From the IMG/VR virus record IMGVR_UViG_3300031631_000025, positions 1 through 24,340 of that record: a stretch of 24,340 nucleotides of DNA. One strand, 5' to 3'. The notes under the pieces were generated by a model, which had not been told where the DNA came from, searched no databases, and saw only the letters and a program-made list of their open reading frames with translations. This DNA comes from a virus. This document shows positions 1 through 6,653 of this stretch, in pieces; positions within the stretch are counted from its first letter, which is position 1; each line of letters begins with the position of its first letter. The translations under genes and the position numbers were made by a program.

Positions 1-395
1 AAATAATTCAATCCGTGTAAAATAACTGCATTTTCTAGTGCAGCTTTTCTAGTGAAATTAATCTCATTCTTTGCCATTTCTGCCATGTTTTTTTCATATT
101 CAACATCAATCATTCTGGTTTTAGCTATTTTGTATTTTTTATGAGTCCTATAGTACGATTCCAAATCTTCTTTATTTGGTTTAGTTTTCATACAACAACC
201 CATTGGATCTTTATTAGCCCTTTTTATTAGTTCTGATCTAACGGTTTTCACATCCTCCCATGCTATATTGTACTGCTTACATACCTTAGCATAATTGGTA
301 TTGTACCTACGTGCTAATTCCCCCTGTGTTACAAGCCATTCGACATCTAACGCTGTCTCGTCAATTCGCATATCTTTTGTAAAATCTAATTCCAT
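1..395 (-). CDS. Conserved phage coiled-coil protein, possibly recombination-mediator-like (3' end cut by window)
   Basis: The frame is open from an ATG at 395 to the window edge, so only the N-terminal 131 residues are present. The start is preceded by a strong SD (GGAAGGGG). The visible protein begins MELDFTKDM, has an ALDVEWL segment, and is rich in Lys/Glu heptad-like sequence likely to form helices or coiled coil. It reads toward FTRKAALENAVILHGLNY at the edge. From memory of the family, phage proteins of about 170 residues with a D-x-E-W segment near the start and an RKKALE-x-LV-x-LHG-x-x-Y end are sometimes annotated as UvsY-like recombination mediators or simply as coiled-coil proteins. 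That resemblance is an inference, and a small DNA-packaging protein is an alternative. A palindromic promoter lies directly upstream. Confidence 0.75.
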   Translation of the reverse strand, partial: MELDFTKDMRIDETALDVEWLVTQGELARRYNTNYAKVCKQYNIAWEDVKTVRSELIKRANKDPMGCCMKTKPNKEDLESYYRTHKKYKIAKTRMIDVEYEKNMAEMAKNEINFTRKAALENAVILHGLNY

Positions 396-416
396 AAGCC
401 CCTTCCATTAAATGAT

Positions 417-458
417 TCATTTAATAAACAGTTTACTACTTTATTAAATGATTGTAAA
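417..458 (-). promoter_or_regulatory. Promoter candidate overlapping a 12-bp inverted repeat
   Basis: On the minus strand a TTTACA -35 box (453-458) and a TAAACT -10 box (430-435) are separated by exactly 17 bases. A perfect 12-bp inverted repeat (TCATTTAATAAA at 417-428, TTTATTAAATGA at 440-451, 11-base spacer) covers the spacer and the -10. It sits 22 bases upstream of the ATG at 395. The layout suggests a promoter with an overlapping operator for the partial gene at 1-395. A regulator is not identified in the window. Confidence 0.55.
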
Positions 459-495
459 GAAAAATAATTATTCATATTACTTTGTTTTGGGCCAT

Positions 496-744
496 TTAAA
501 GCGCCTCAAACTCAGCAGTCATTTCAGCCAAATTTTGGTTAGCCATGGATAGGACAAGCACCTTTACGATTTCGACTTGCTCTGGTTTAAGTTCGAACGG
601 GATGCTGCCATACCCGTCATTATTCGAGATATGAACCTCCGTATATTTCTGGGCAAGTTTTCGCTCGATTTCTTTAATTGGCCTCATAGCTGCTTTGATT
701 TTTATTATAAGGATGTTGCTTTCATTTAGTATTTCTGGTGTCAT
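496..744 (-). CDS. Hypothetical protein, 82 aa
   Basis: The ATG at 744 follows AAAGGAGAT at good spacing, so the start is secure. The protein is soluble-looking, with no membrane segment or Cys pair. The N-terminal half (NILIIKIKAAMRPIKEIERK) is amphipathic, and the remainder is acidic with a helical C-terminal part. No family is recognised. It is the last complete gene of the small-gene cluster at 496-2018 and is separated from the next gene by about 100 bases containing a promoter, so it probably ends a transcription unit. Confidence 0.75.
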   Translation of the reverse strand: MTPEILNESNILIIKIKAAMRPIKEIERKLAQKYTEVHISNNDGYGSIPFELKPEQVEIVKVLVLSMANQNLAEMTAEFEAL

Positions 745-761
745 TTTTATCTCCTTTACTA

Positions 762-800
762 ATCTATTCTGGTTGATTTACATTCCGGGCAAACCGGGTA
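762..800 (-). repeat. Second copy of a zinc-knuckle-encoding segment (direct repeat of 1008-1046)
   Basis: Read on the minus strand this segment matches the sequence at 1008-1046. Both share the 17-mer CCGGTTTGCCCGGAATG and then GAATAGATT. In one frame it would encode PVCPECKSTRID followed by a stop, but stops immediately upstream (804-806, 816-818) mean it has no start and no longer belongs to an ORF. It lies just before the SD of the 82-aa gene, as its partner lies before the SD of the 61-aa gene. The two copies therefore flank the gene at 809-994. Confidence 0.65.
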
Positions 801-808
801 ATATTAAT

Positions 809-994
809 TTATTCGTCACTGAATGGGCTACCACCACCAAAGATAATAGCAGGTGTCTTATTATTGTACCTATCGCTGTTATATCCTACCTTAATTATGT
901 TGTCCCATCCACCATCGGGGGATGCACATATAACTACTTCATCATCTCCAAATGGGGCATTTTCTAAAGCATTTATCAATTCCCTTTTTGTCAT
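809..994 (-). CDS. Hypothetical protein, 61 aa
   Basis: The start ATG at 994 is preceded by GGGGGATACAG. The protein (MTKRELINALENAPFGDDEV then a DGGWDNI segment) has the look of a widespread class of small phage proteins that begin with an MTV/K-ELI-x-L helix, followed by D-D-E-V and a short beta-rich part. No function is known for such proteins. The gene is bracketed by two near-copies of a 39-base segment (762-800 and 1008-1046), suggesting it may be a mobile or recently recombined cassette. Confidence 0.75.
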   Translation of the reverse strand: MTKRELINALENAPFGDDEVVICASPDGGWDNIIKVGYNSDRYNNKTPAIIFGGGSPFSDE

Positions 995-1007
995 CTGTAT
1001 CCCCCTA

Positions 1008-1046
1008 CCAATCTATTCGATTAGATTTGCATTCCGGGCAAACCGG
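1008..1046 (-). repeat. First copy of the zinc-knuckle-encoding direct repeat
   Basis: This segment encodes PVCPECKSNRIDW in the frame that is +1 relative to the end of the 78-aa gene at 1078-1314. It shares a 17-base identity block and a following GAATAGATT block with 762-800. On the plus strand TTCCGG-GCAAA-CCGGAA gives a 6-bp stem, so a small hairpin is also possible. Confidence 0.65.
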
Positions 1047-1077
1047 AAAATTCGCTTCTTTTAACTGCTGTAAATAC

Positions 1078-1314
1078 CTATGTATTCTTGATGGTTTTTT
1101 TGATTTTGCGGGTTATATCTTCACAACATTCCCAATCACTTTCATTATCGGTTTTTTGTGGGTTTTCAAGAACCACTCTTCTTTTTCCATTCATTTTTAC
1201 TATTTTATGACAATGAATACAATTAAAGTTTTTCTCACCCTCCCCATACATCCGGGTGTGATGGAAAACTACTGTTGGAATAAAGTCTTCTTTTTCACAA
1301 TACGGGCATTTCAT
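1078..1314 (-). CDS. Zinc-ribbon protein, 78 aa, probably frameshifted near its C-terminus
   Basis: The ATG at 1314 follows GGAGAAG. The protein opens with MKCPYC and has a second pair CIHC about 30 residues later, a classic treble-clef or zinc-ribbon spacing with an intervening HH; a further CC lies near residue 62. The annotated frame ends IKKTIKNT at 1078. At a run of seven A (minus strand, 1095-1101) the +1 frame continues with a coherent 29-residue tail (PSRIHRYLQQLKEANF, then PVCPEC and SNRIDW) that adds another Cys pair and stops at 1005. I infer either a one-base homopolymer insertion (mutation or sequencing error) or, less likely, programmed +1 frameshifting. The function is unknown; a nucleic-acid-binding role is possible. 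Confidence 0.7.
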   Translation of the reverse strand: MKCPYCEKEDFIPTVVFHHTRMYGEGEKNFNCIHCHKIVKMNGKRRVVLENPQKTDNESDWECCEDITRKIKKTIKNT

Positions 1315-1355
1315 AATTTACTTCTCCATTTTAAAATCTAATATCCAATCTTCCA

Positions 1356-1541
1356 TTAAAGCTGCTCATTTTGACAATATGCTATACGCGTTAGCTCATA
1401 GGCCTTAGCCTGAAAGTCAGCATCACCATATGCCGGGGATTCATTATTCTGTTTTCGCAACTCATTTTCTGCCTTCATGCCATCAACCTCGGTTCGAGTT
1501 GCAAAAATTAATCCTAACCTTCTTGCGTCCATTTCATTCAT
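1356..1541 (-). CDS. Hypothetical protein, 61 aa (start uncertain)
   Basis: The frame is open from 1577, but no SD precedes that ATG. Later ATGs lie at 1553 and 1541. I chose 1541 (MNEMDARRLG) because GGATG lies upstream and the leader parallels that of the next gene, whose ATTATTTTTACAGGAGGTAAGC precedes a Met-Asn start. The product is charged and probably helical (RTEVDGMKAENELRKQNNES), with a C-terminal YELTRIAYCQNEQL. No domain is recognised. A start at 1553 would add four residues (MDVA). Confidence 0.6.
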   Translation of the reverse strand: MNEMDARRLGLIFATRTEVDGMKAENELRKQNNESPAYGDADFQAKAYELTRIAYCQNEQL

Positions 1542-1601
1542 AGCTACATCCATTGTAAAAATAATGATTAAGTTCAATATCTGGTCTGGTGTAACTGCTG
1601 A

Positions 1602-1796
1602 TTATTTTTCAGGTTTCGATCCTGTATGGGCCCTAAAAAAGCTCCACGATCCGTTATCCGCCATCCATTCACGCCCAAACTGATCAATGTAATTGTGGAC
1701 TTCTTTGCCAGACACAACATCAATAAAGGCACATCCAATATCTTTCATGGGGCGACCACCTGTGATATGTAGGGCTATTGTTTTCAAAATATTCAT
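1602..1796 (-). CDS. Hypothetical phage protein, 64 aa
   Basis: The start at 1796 (MNILKTIAL) is decided by a consensus AGGAGG seven bases upstream; the open frame up to 1829 lacks an SD. The C-terminal half (FIDVVSGKEVHNYIDQFGRE then WMADNGSWSFFR) resembles short phage proteins that carry V-SGK-EV-x-YY-DRFG-x-WLA. I recall that pattern as common but unassigned. It is probably a small beta-rich protein. No function is proposed. Confidence 0.72.
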   Translation of the reverse strand: MNILKTIALHITGGRPMKDIGCAFIDVVSGKEVHNYIDQFGREWMADNGSWSFFRAHTGSKPEK

Positions 1797-1832
1797 GCTT
1801 ACCTCCTGTAAAAATAATATAATGATCATCAG

Positions 1833-2018
1833 CTAAAAGTCTGGGTTGATAGGATTCCCGCAATACGGGCATAAATCGTCCTTGTCTTGGTTCAGTTCGT
1901 GGTATTGAGAGCAAGGCTTTTTGTCTGTTGCATCTACTGATTGAAAACCCCTTGGGTCGGGGCATCCACAATCCCATAAAAAAGTACTATGTTTTTGGCA
2001 CCATTGGTCGTTGTTCAT
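1833..2018 (-). CDS. Small Cys-rich protein with C-terminal zinc ribbon half, 61 aa
   Basis: The ATG at 2018 is preceded by AAAGGACAC. The sequence has seven scattered metal-ligand candidates: C7, H10, C17 and C19 in WCQKHSTFLWDCGCPD, C36, and a terminal CPYCGNPINPDF. The last motif is the usual knuckle of zinc ribbons. It belongs to the run of small genes downstream of the clamp loader. A role in binding nucleic acid or regulating transcription is possible but cannot be shown. Confidence 0.75.
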   Translation of the reverse strand: MNNDQWCQKHSTFLWDCGCPDPRGFQSVDATDKKPCSQYHELNQDKDDLCPYCGNPINPDF

Positions 2019-2077
2019 AAGTGTCCTTTCAATAAGGTGTTATCCAGTTAGAAATTAAACTTAACACATTAATTAAT

Positions 2078-2992
2078 TTATATTTCTAAATCATTTAAAA
2101 TAGCATGGCACAAATACCAAAGTTTATTCATACCATCATCATAAAGTGGCTCATCAAAACAATACATCACAAAATGTGCCCTTGGATTTGTTTTATTGGA
2201 TATAACCGATATCATATAACTATATATGATACGCCTGATCTTTTCGGGATTTTCGTTTTTAAGATTCTTTAGTAACTTAACCCCACTTAACCATGAACCC
2301 CCCTTAAACAGCAATTGTGCTAATTCAAATCCACTTGATTTAGTTTCATTCTCTATATCCACCTGTTTCTTCATATTATCAGGCGGTAAGTGAATTACTT
2401 TTTCAAGAATAGTTAAAGCTCGCCTTGGTTTACCATTACATGCAGTTACAATGCTTTTTGTCACCACCTTCGGTATTCTGACTTTTTCCCGTTTAGCTAT
2501 CCTGTTGATCAATACAGTTAATTGTTTTTCATTAAGCATTTCCATTTCATAATGAGTACACCTACTTTTAACAGTAGACAACAATGCTTGTGGATCTGTT
2601 GTGCATAAAATGAAGTAAACCCAACTTGGTGGTTTGGCTAATGCTTGTAATAGTGCGTTTTGAGCTGCCTTTTGCATACAATGGATTTCATCTAATAAAT
2701 ATACTTTAGCTTTTCCATCAGCACCAAATCTCATGCTTTCACGCATCTTCCTAACACCATCAATGCCCCCATAACTTGCAGCATCAATGTAATTAAAATC
2801 AGTTTCCTTAGCACCAATTTCATTAGATACTATTTCCCCTATAGTAGTCTTACCTGTTCCACTTTCCCCCGTAAACAATAAAGCATGTGGAAGTTTATTC
2901 TGTTCTATCTTTGCAATTAAACTATTTTTGGTATCAACATTACCAATCAATTCAGAAAATGTTTTTGGTTGGTGTTTTATATATAAATCCAT
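2078..2992 (-). CDS. AAA+ sliding-clamp loader subunit (DnaX/RFC-like)
   Basis: This is an ATPase of 304 residues that would open and load a sliding clamp at primer-template junctions. Domains in order: N-terminal P-x-x-F-x-E-LIGN, Walker A GESGTGKTT (42-50), Walker B VYLLDEIH (97-104), sensor 1 around CTTDP (130-134), and the clamp-loader signature SRC (143-145) with the arginine finger, then a helical lid and collar region to the end. The zinc module found between Walker A and B in bacterial DnaX is absent, making it closer in size to RFC small subunits and T4 gp44. It follows the polymerase genes and cooperates with the beta-like clamp at 5631-6653. No separate delta or gp62-like wrench subunit is recognised in the window. 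Confidence 0.9.
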   Translation of the reverse strand: MDLYIKHQPKTFSELIGNVDTKNSLIAKIEQNKLPHALLFTGESGTGKTTIGEIVSNEIGAKETDFNYIDAASYGGIDGVRKMRESMRFGADGKAKVYLLDEIHCMQKAAQNALLQALAKPPSWVYFILCTTDPQALLSTVKSRCTHYEMEMLNEKQLTVLINRIAKREKVRIPKVVTKSIVTACNGKPRRALTILEKVIHLPPDNMKKQVDIENETKSSGFELAQLLFKGGSWLSGVKLLKNLKNENPEKIRRIIYSYMISVISNKTNPRAHFVMYCFDEPLYDDGMNKLWYLCHAILNDLEI

Positions 2993-2995
2993 AGC

Positions 2996-3025
2996 TGTCC
3001 TTATTTGTCCTTATTTGTCCTTATA
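2996..3025 (-). repeat. Three tandem 10-bp units carrying SD sequences
   Basis: The plus strand reads TGTCCTTATT, TGTCCTTATT, TGTCCTTATA. On the transcript each unit gives AAGGACA, so three SD-like sites occur in tandem between the polymerase stop (3021-3023) and the clamp-loader ATG (2990-2992). Only the proximal one is correctly spaced for initiation. Confidence 0.7.
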
Positions 3026-4406
3026 ATATAATTGTTTCTGCCTCACTTGCCCATGATTTATTGACACCAAATACATCAGCCTCTACTTCTAAGGGGACAG
3101 TTATCCAATCCCATTGTTTAGGCAACCAATGCATCATGACTTCTGCCATATTGTCTAATACATCTTGTTTTTCTTTTGGGGCAGTATCCCATATCATTTC
3201 ATCATGTATCTGCCCTATCTGCCTACTTTTCCATTTGTATTTCTGTTGTCTTCTGTCCATTTCGATATAAGATTTTAATAAGCAATGAAAAGCTGGTCCT
3301 TGGATAGGATAATTGGTTATTTCATTCTTAGACATAACCCCCCTAATCGTAAATCCTGTAACAGTTTTCATTTCCCCTTCTTTCTTATACTTCTTAACAA
3401 CAGCTTTTCTCCAATTACCATAATCTTTATATCGTTTATTCCAGAAGTCATATTCAATAGATTCTATGTGATCAGTGAACTGTTTGAAATTCTTGATTCC
3501 TTTACTGATTAAATGTTCCCCCATCATTTTACCTGTAATTAATCTCTTACCATCAGTTTTCTTAAATGTGCCTTGAGCTGGCATAGCAGACAGTTTCAAA
3601 AGGGCAGGAACATTATTACCATAAAAGTCACCATAGAACTGAGCAAATACAAAACCATTTTTAGCAGCAAATCTCAATTCTTTTTCATACCCACTTTTTT
3701 CAAAATCATCTAACTTAAAAATCTCCTTTGCCATGTCCCGGTGCATATCCCCATGAACAATATCATAAATAAGTGTTTTGTCTTTTGTGATACATCCAGC
3801 ACCCCTAACCTCAACGCCACTATAATCTGCTGCTACAAGTTGATGTCCTTTTCTTGGTCTAATTGCTTTTCTTACTAATTTCTTTTGTAATTTATCCCTC
3901 TTCGGATTATTGTGAAAGTTAGGATCAGAACTGCTGGAACGGTATGTCTTCACCTTGTGTAGAGGAAACCCTGGTCTTAGGAAACCATTTACCTGTTCCT
4001 TAAGGAATCCCTTAATAAAAGTATTGTTAACTATATAAAGTTTCTTATATTCACTAATTAGTTTAAGATCAGGAACATCTTTAGAAAGTATATCTAAAAC
4101 AGCAGCACTTACTGATGGGTTTCCTTTTTCTGTTTCAGCAAGAACAGGTAATTTCATTTTCTTAAAAAGAACAGTACCTAATTGGGAATCAGAACGTATC
4201 TTAACAGTCCCGAAAACTTGTTTCCATTTGTTGCCTAATTTAGAATCCTTAATCTTATCTTCAAGTACATTCAGTTTTTTGGTTAAAATTACGTGTATCT
4301 TTTCACAATATTTAACATCAACACACATACCGTATTTAGTAGCTCTGTTTAACGCAATTAAACCATCATTAATAAGATTCATAGCATCTTGAGTAGTTGG
4401 TTTCAT
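3021..4406 (-). CDS. Family A DNA polymerase, polymerase domain only (split gene, C-terminal part)
   Basis: The 461-residue protein carries the palm, fingers and thumb of a Pol I-type replicative polymerase but no exonuclease. Motif A is VAADYSGVEVR with Asp194, motif B is RFAAKNGFVFAQFYG (Arg245, Lys249, Tyr258), and motif C is QIHDEMIWD (His401, Asp402), so both catalytic Asp residues are present. The N-terminal 150 residues look like thumb sequence (GMCVDVKYCEK is the usual start of that part). Its ATG overlaps the stop of the upstream UDG-exonuclease gene in ATGA, so the two are translationally coupled. Phage polymerases of SPO1 type have UDG-like, exonuclease and polymerase parts in one chain; here the chain is divided exactly at the exonuclease/polymerase border. 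Confidence 0.93.
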   Translation of the reverse strand: MKPTTQDAMNLINDGLIALNRATKYGMCVDVKYCEKIHVILTKKLNVLEDKIKDSKLGNKWKQVFGTVKIRSDSQLGTVLFKKMKLPVLAETEKGNPSVSAAVLDILSKDVPDLKLISEYKKLYIVNNTFIKGFLKEQVNGFLRPGFPLHKVKTYRSSSSDPNFHNNPKRDKLQKKLVRKAIRPRKGHQLVAADYSGVEVRGAGCITKDKTLIYDIVHGDMHRDMAKEIFKLDDFEKSGYEKELRFAAKNGFVFAQFYGDFYGNNVPALLKLSAMPAQGTFKKTDGKRLITGKMMGEHLISKGIKNFKQFTDHIESIEYDFWNKRYKDYGNWRKAVVKKYKKEGEMKTVTGFTIRGVMSKNEITNYPIQGPAFHCLLKSYIEMDRRQQKYKWKSRQIGQIHDEMIWDTAPKEKQDVLDNMAEVMMHWLPKQWDWITVPLEVEADVFGVNKSWASEAETIIL

Positions 4407-5626
4407 TTACTTATTTCCTTTAATTGCTTCATAGCTAACATATAAGTAAAGACATTATCTAATCCACAATAAGTAAAAAGTTTTTCCATACCAAATTTCT
4501 TAACAAATTCTTCAATTCTGTTTATGGAATTAGCACCATATTTCTTAACATCAATACCAGACAAATATGGATTTGCATCTTCATCATAATTAGCTATTCC
4601 AAAATTAACATAAGTTTGAAACTTTAATCCACTTATTCCCTTTCTATTGTCCAACACATGGGCACCATTCATACTGCAATGTAGCCAACCTTCTGTATCA
4701 ACACCAATACAATGTGATGTCCAGGTGTCTTCGAATTGGGAGTTATGGCTGATTTTCTTTATGTTTCTATTTTTCATTACTTGCCCAAAGAGCTTGTCCC
4801 TAAATGGGGTGTTTTCCCAAACGTATACCTTAGTATAAGAAACAGCCACACCAGTACAAACTATCTTGTGACCTTTACGGTATGGGCGTAGTCCTGTTGT
4901 TTCATAATCAAGGGTAAATACTTTGCTTTTTCTTAATGCTTTTATAGCTTCTTTGAACTGCTTATCAGTATGGCAATAATTAATGTATTCAGTAAAATCA
5001 GGATACTCAATAAAAGGGGTATCTGTGTGTTTAATTATTCTTTCTATATCATCAGTCCAAATCTTATACGCAACATTGTCCTTCTTTTGTGCATTCACAT
5101 ACCCAGGATGAAATATTGGGCAAACATAAGCATTGTGTTGTTGATCAGGTATTATCCACCCACGCCATTTATCAATCCCACCGATTCCTTTTTTATAATA
5201 CTTACCAATAACAGACTCAACAGCACTTGCACCTAATAAAACAATCATCTTTGGCTTGTATTTTTTAATAGCACTTTGTACCCTTTTTCTACAACAATCT
5301 ATTTGATATGAAGTGACTGTTTCATTTTCTTTAGGAAGACAATTAATAGCATTTAAGGAAATACCATCATTGAATAAACTAAAATTAAATCCTTTTAATT
5401 TACTTTGTAATAAATGTCCTGCCCCATTTGTCCAAAGTTTATTATTTTGGTCTTCTTGTTCCGTAGGAAAGTTCCCAATAAACATCACTTTCTTTTTGAA
5501 CTTTCCTACGGGATTGAGTTTTGGATTTTTCCCATTTCTATACAAACCACAAGAAGCACAAGACAGTAACTTGCCTTTCCTGATATGATCTGTTTGTAAT
5601 TCATTAGTATCAAAGAAGTCTTCCAT
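4403..5626 (-). CDS. UDG-superfamily domain fused to 3'-5' proofreading exonuclease (split polymerase, N-terminal part)
   Basis: Residues 1-200 resemble the family 4/5 uracil-DNA glycosylase fold seen in SPO1-type DNA polymerases. The four 4Fe-4S ligands appear conserved (CASC at 23-26, NCLP at 96, C111 or C112), LLGASAV follows, and motif 2 is FHPG (His173). Motif 1, normally GE-x-PG, is GNFPT here, so glycosylase activity is doubtful. Residues 235-407 form a DnaQ-like exonuclease: Exo I LDYETTGL (Asp240, Glu242), Exo II HNSQFED (Asn295, Asp300), Exo III YCGLD (Tyr386, Asp390), all intact. It would proofread for the polymerase encoded immediately downstream with a 4-base overlap. The start lies 4 bases after the clamp gene's stop. 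Confidence 0.88.
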   Translation of the reverse strand: MEDFFDTNELQTDHIRKGKLLSCASCGLYRNGKNPKLNPVGKFKKKVMFIGNFPTEQEDQNNKLWTNGAGHLLQSKLKGFNFSLFNDGISLNAINCLPKENETVTSYQIDCCRKRVQSAIKKYKPKMIVLLGASAVESVIGKYYKKGIGGIDKWRGWIIPDQQHNAYVCPIFHPGYVNAQKKDNVAYKIWTDDIERIIKHTDTPFIEYPDFTEYINYCHTDKQFKEAIKALRKSKVFTLDYETTGLRPYRKGHKIVCTGVAVSYTKVYVWENTPFRDKLFGQVMKNRNIKKISHNSQFEDTWTSHCIGVDTEGWLHCSMNGAHVLDNRKGISGLKFQTYVNFGIANYDEDANPYLSGIDVKKYGANSINRIEEFVKKFGMEKLFTYCGLDNVFTYMLAMKQLKEISK

Positions 5627-5630
5627 AGGT

Positions 5631-6653
5631 CTATTCCCCAGACATTAATCTAAACATATGATTCCAATTACCAAAACTGAATTTAATCTTTTTATTCTCT
5701 TTATCTATGTGGCAACTATCAGTGACTTTCAACATATCAATAAAGAACTTACTACTCACACTGAATGTAAAAGAATCACCTATGTATTTAATTTTAGTCT
5801 TTTTGGTATAATGACCTACTTTTCCTATTCCTTTAATAATAATTAAATTCTTCATTAAAGTAATGTCAATCATTGCACCAAAAAGACTATCATCATTTTC
5901 ACAAAAGATAACTGCTTTATCAATGGCATTAATTAATTCCTCATGAAATTTCATCTTTTTACCAACAACATCCATAACACCAGAGATATTAGGGAATTTC
6001 TCATTAAACACCCTACATGAAAATATAGCGTTATTGTCTGCTAAGAAAGAAACCCATGAGTCAGTTAAGCTGTATTTAATTGCATTGAAGTTTCTTAAGA
6101 ATTTAACTGAATCAACTGGTATAAGAAATTCACCAAAGATTTTACCATTTAATTTATAATTAGTTGCCCTTTTATTGTCCGTACTTTCCACCATATCATT
6201 CTTCACATGAATACATGTCAATAACGGTTTAGATAGGTCTTTAGTGGTAGAAAACGAACAAAACAACAAAGCCTCAATTAAATTCTTAGGAATTTTTTTC
6301 CAGATATGTTCTGTGTTAATCTCGTTTAAAGGTAATTGGATTTCTTTTTCTAATTTAATTCCTGCACTTTCCCCCTTACCTATCCCGATTAATAATTCAT
6401 TATCTTCTTGTCTTAAGTTAATATTATCTGTTTTATTGCTGATTTTATTCAGCAATGTGTAGATCTCTTTAGCACTAACGGCACCAGTAACCCCAGACTT
6501 AAATAATGTGCTTATAGAAATACTGTCATTATAAGTCACTATTCTATCTTCCATGAAGGCAAAACTGGTACTTTGTTTAATGTTATCTGATGTTGATAGT
6601 CCCGGTTTAACAATATCTAATGCTTTAATTAATTCTGTTTTACTTATCTTCAT
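5631..6653 (-). CDS. DnaN-like sliding clamp (beta-clamp fold)
   Basis: This 340-residue protein is about the length of a bacterial beta clamp. Its parts match that fold: N-terminal KISKTELIKALDIVKPGL, an RIVTYNDSISIS strand pair near 40, GAVSAKEIYTLLNKI, a second repeat with FLIPVDSVKFLR, and a third domain containing FTFSVSSKFFIDMLK and the end FSFGNWNHMFRLM. I recall proteins with a VKPGL and Y-ND-x-I start as phage DNA polymerase III beta-like. It should form the ring that tethers the split polymerase and be loaded by the AAA+ protein at 2078-2992. The start has AAAGGACAT upstream and overlaps the preceding gene in ATGA. Sequence identity to true DnaN is probably low. Confidence 0.75.
   Translation of the reverse strand: MKISKTELIKALDIVKPGLSTSDNIKQSTSFAFMEDRIVTYNDSISISTLFKSGVTGAVSAKEIYTLLNKISNKTDNINLRQEDNELLIGIGKGESAGIKLEKEIQLPLNEINTEHIWKKIPKNLIEALLFCSFSTTKDLSKPLLTCIHVKNDMVESTDNKRATNYKLNGKIFGEFLIPVDSVKFLRNFNAIKYSLTDSWVSFLADNNAIFSCRVFNEKFPNISGVMDVVGKKMKFHEELINAIDKAVIFCENDDSLFGAMIDITLMKNLIIIKGIGKVGHYTKKTKIKYIGDSFTFSVSSKFFIDMLKVTDSCHIDKENKKIKFSFGNWNHMFRLMSGE

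Noticed and set aside
695-1683. Plus-strand ORFs in the small-gene cluster (for example 952-1341 and 695-967)
   Set aside because: They are antisense to well-supported minus-strand genes and have no SD; they mostly consist of hydrophobic codons complementary to charged ones.
1720-1977. 85-aa minus-strand ORF
   Set aside because: It overlaps the 61-aa zinc protein and the 64-aa gene, both of which have clear SDs; this frame has none.
4380-4430. Intron or intein at the polymerase split
   Set aside because: The two genes overlap by four bases, so no intervening sequence exists, and neither flank shows intein motifs.
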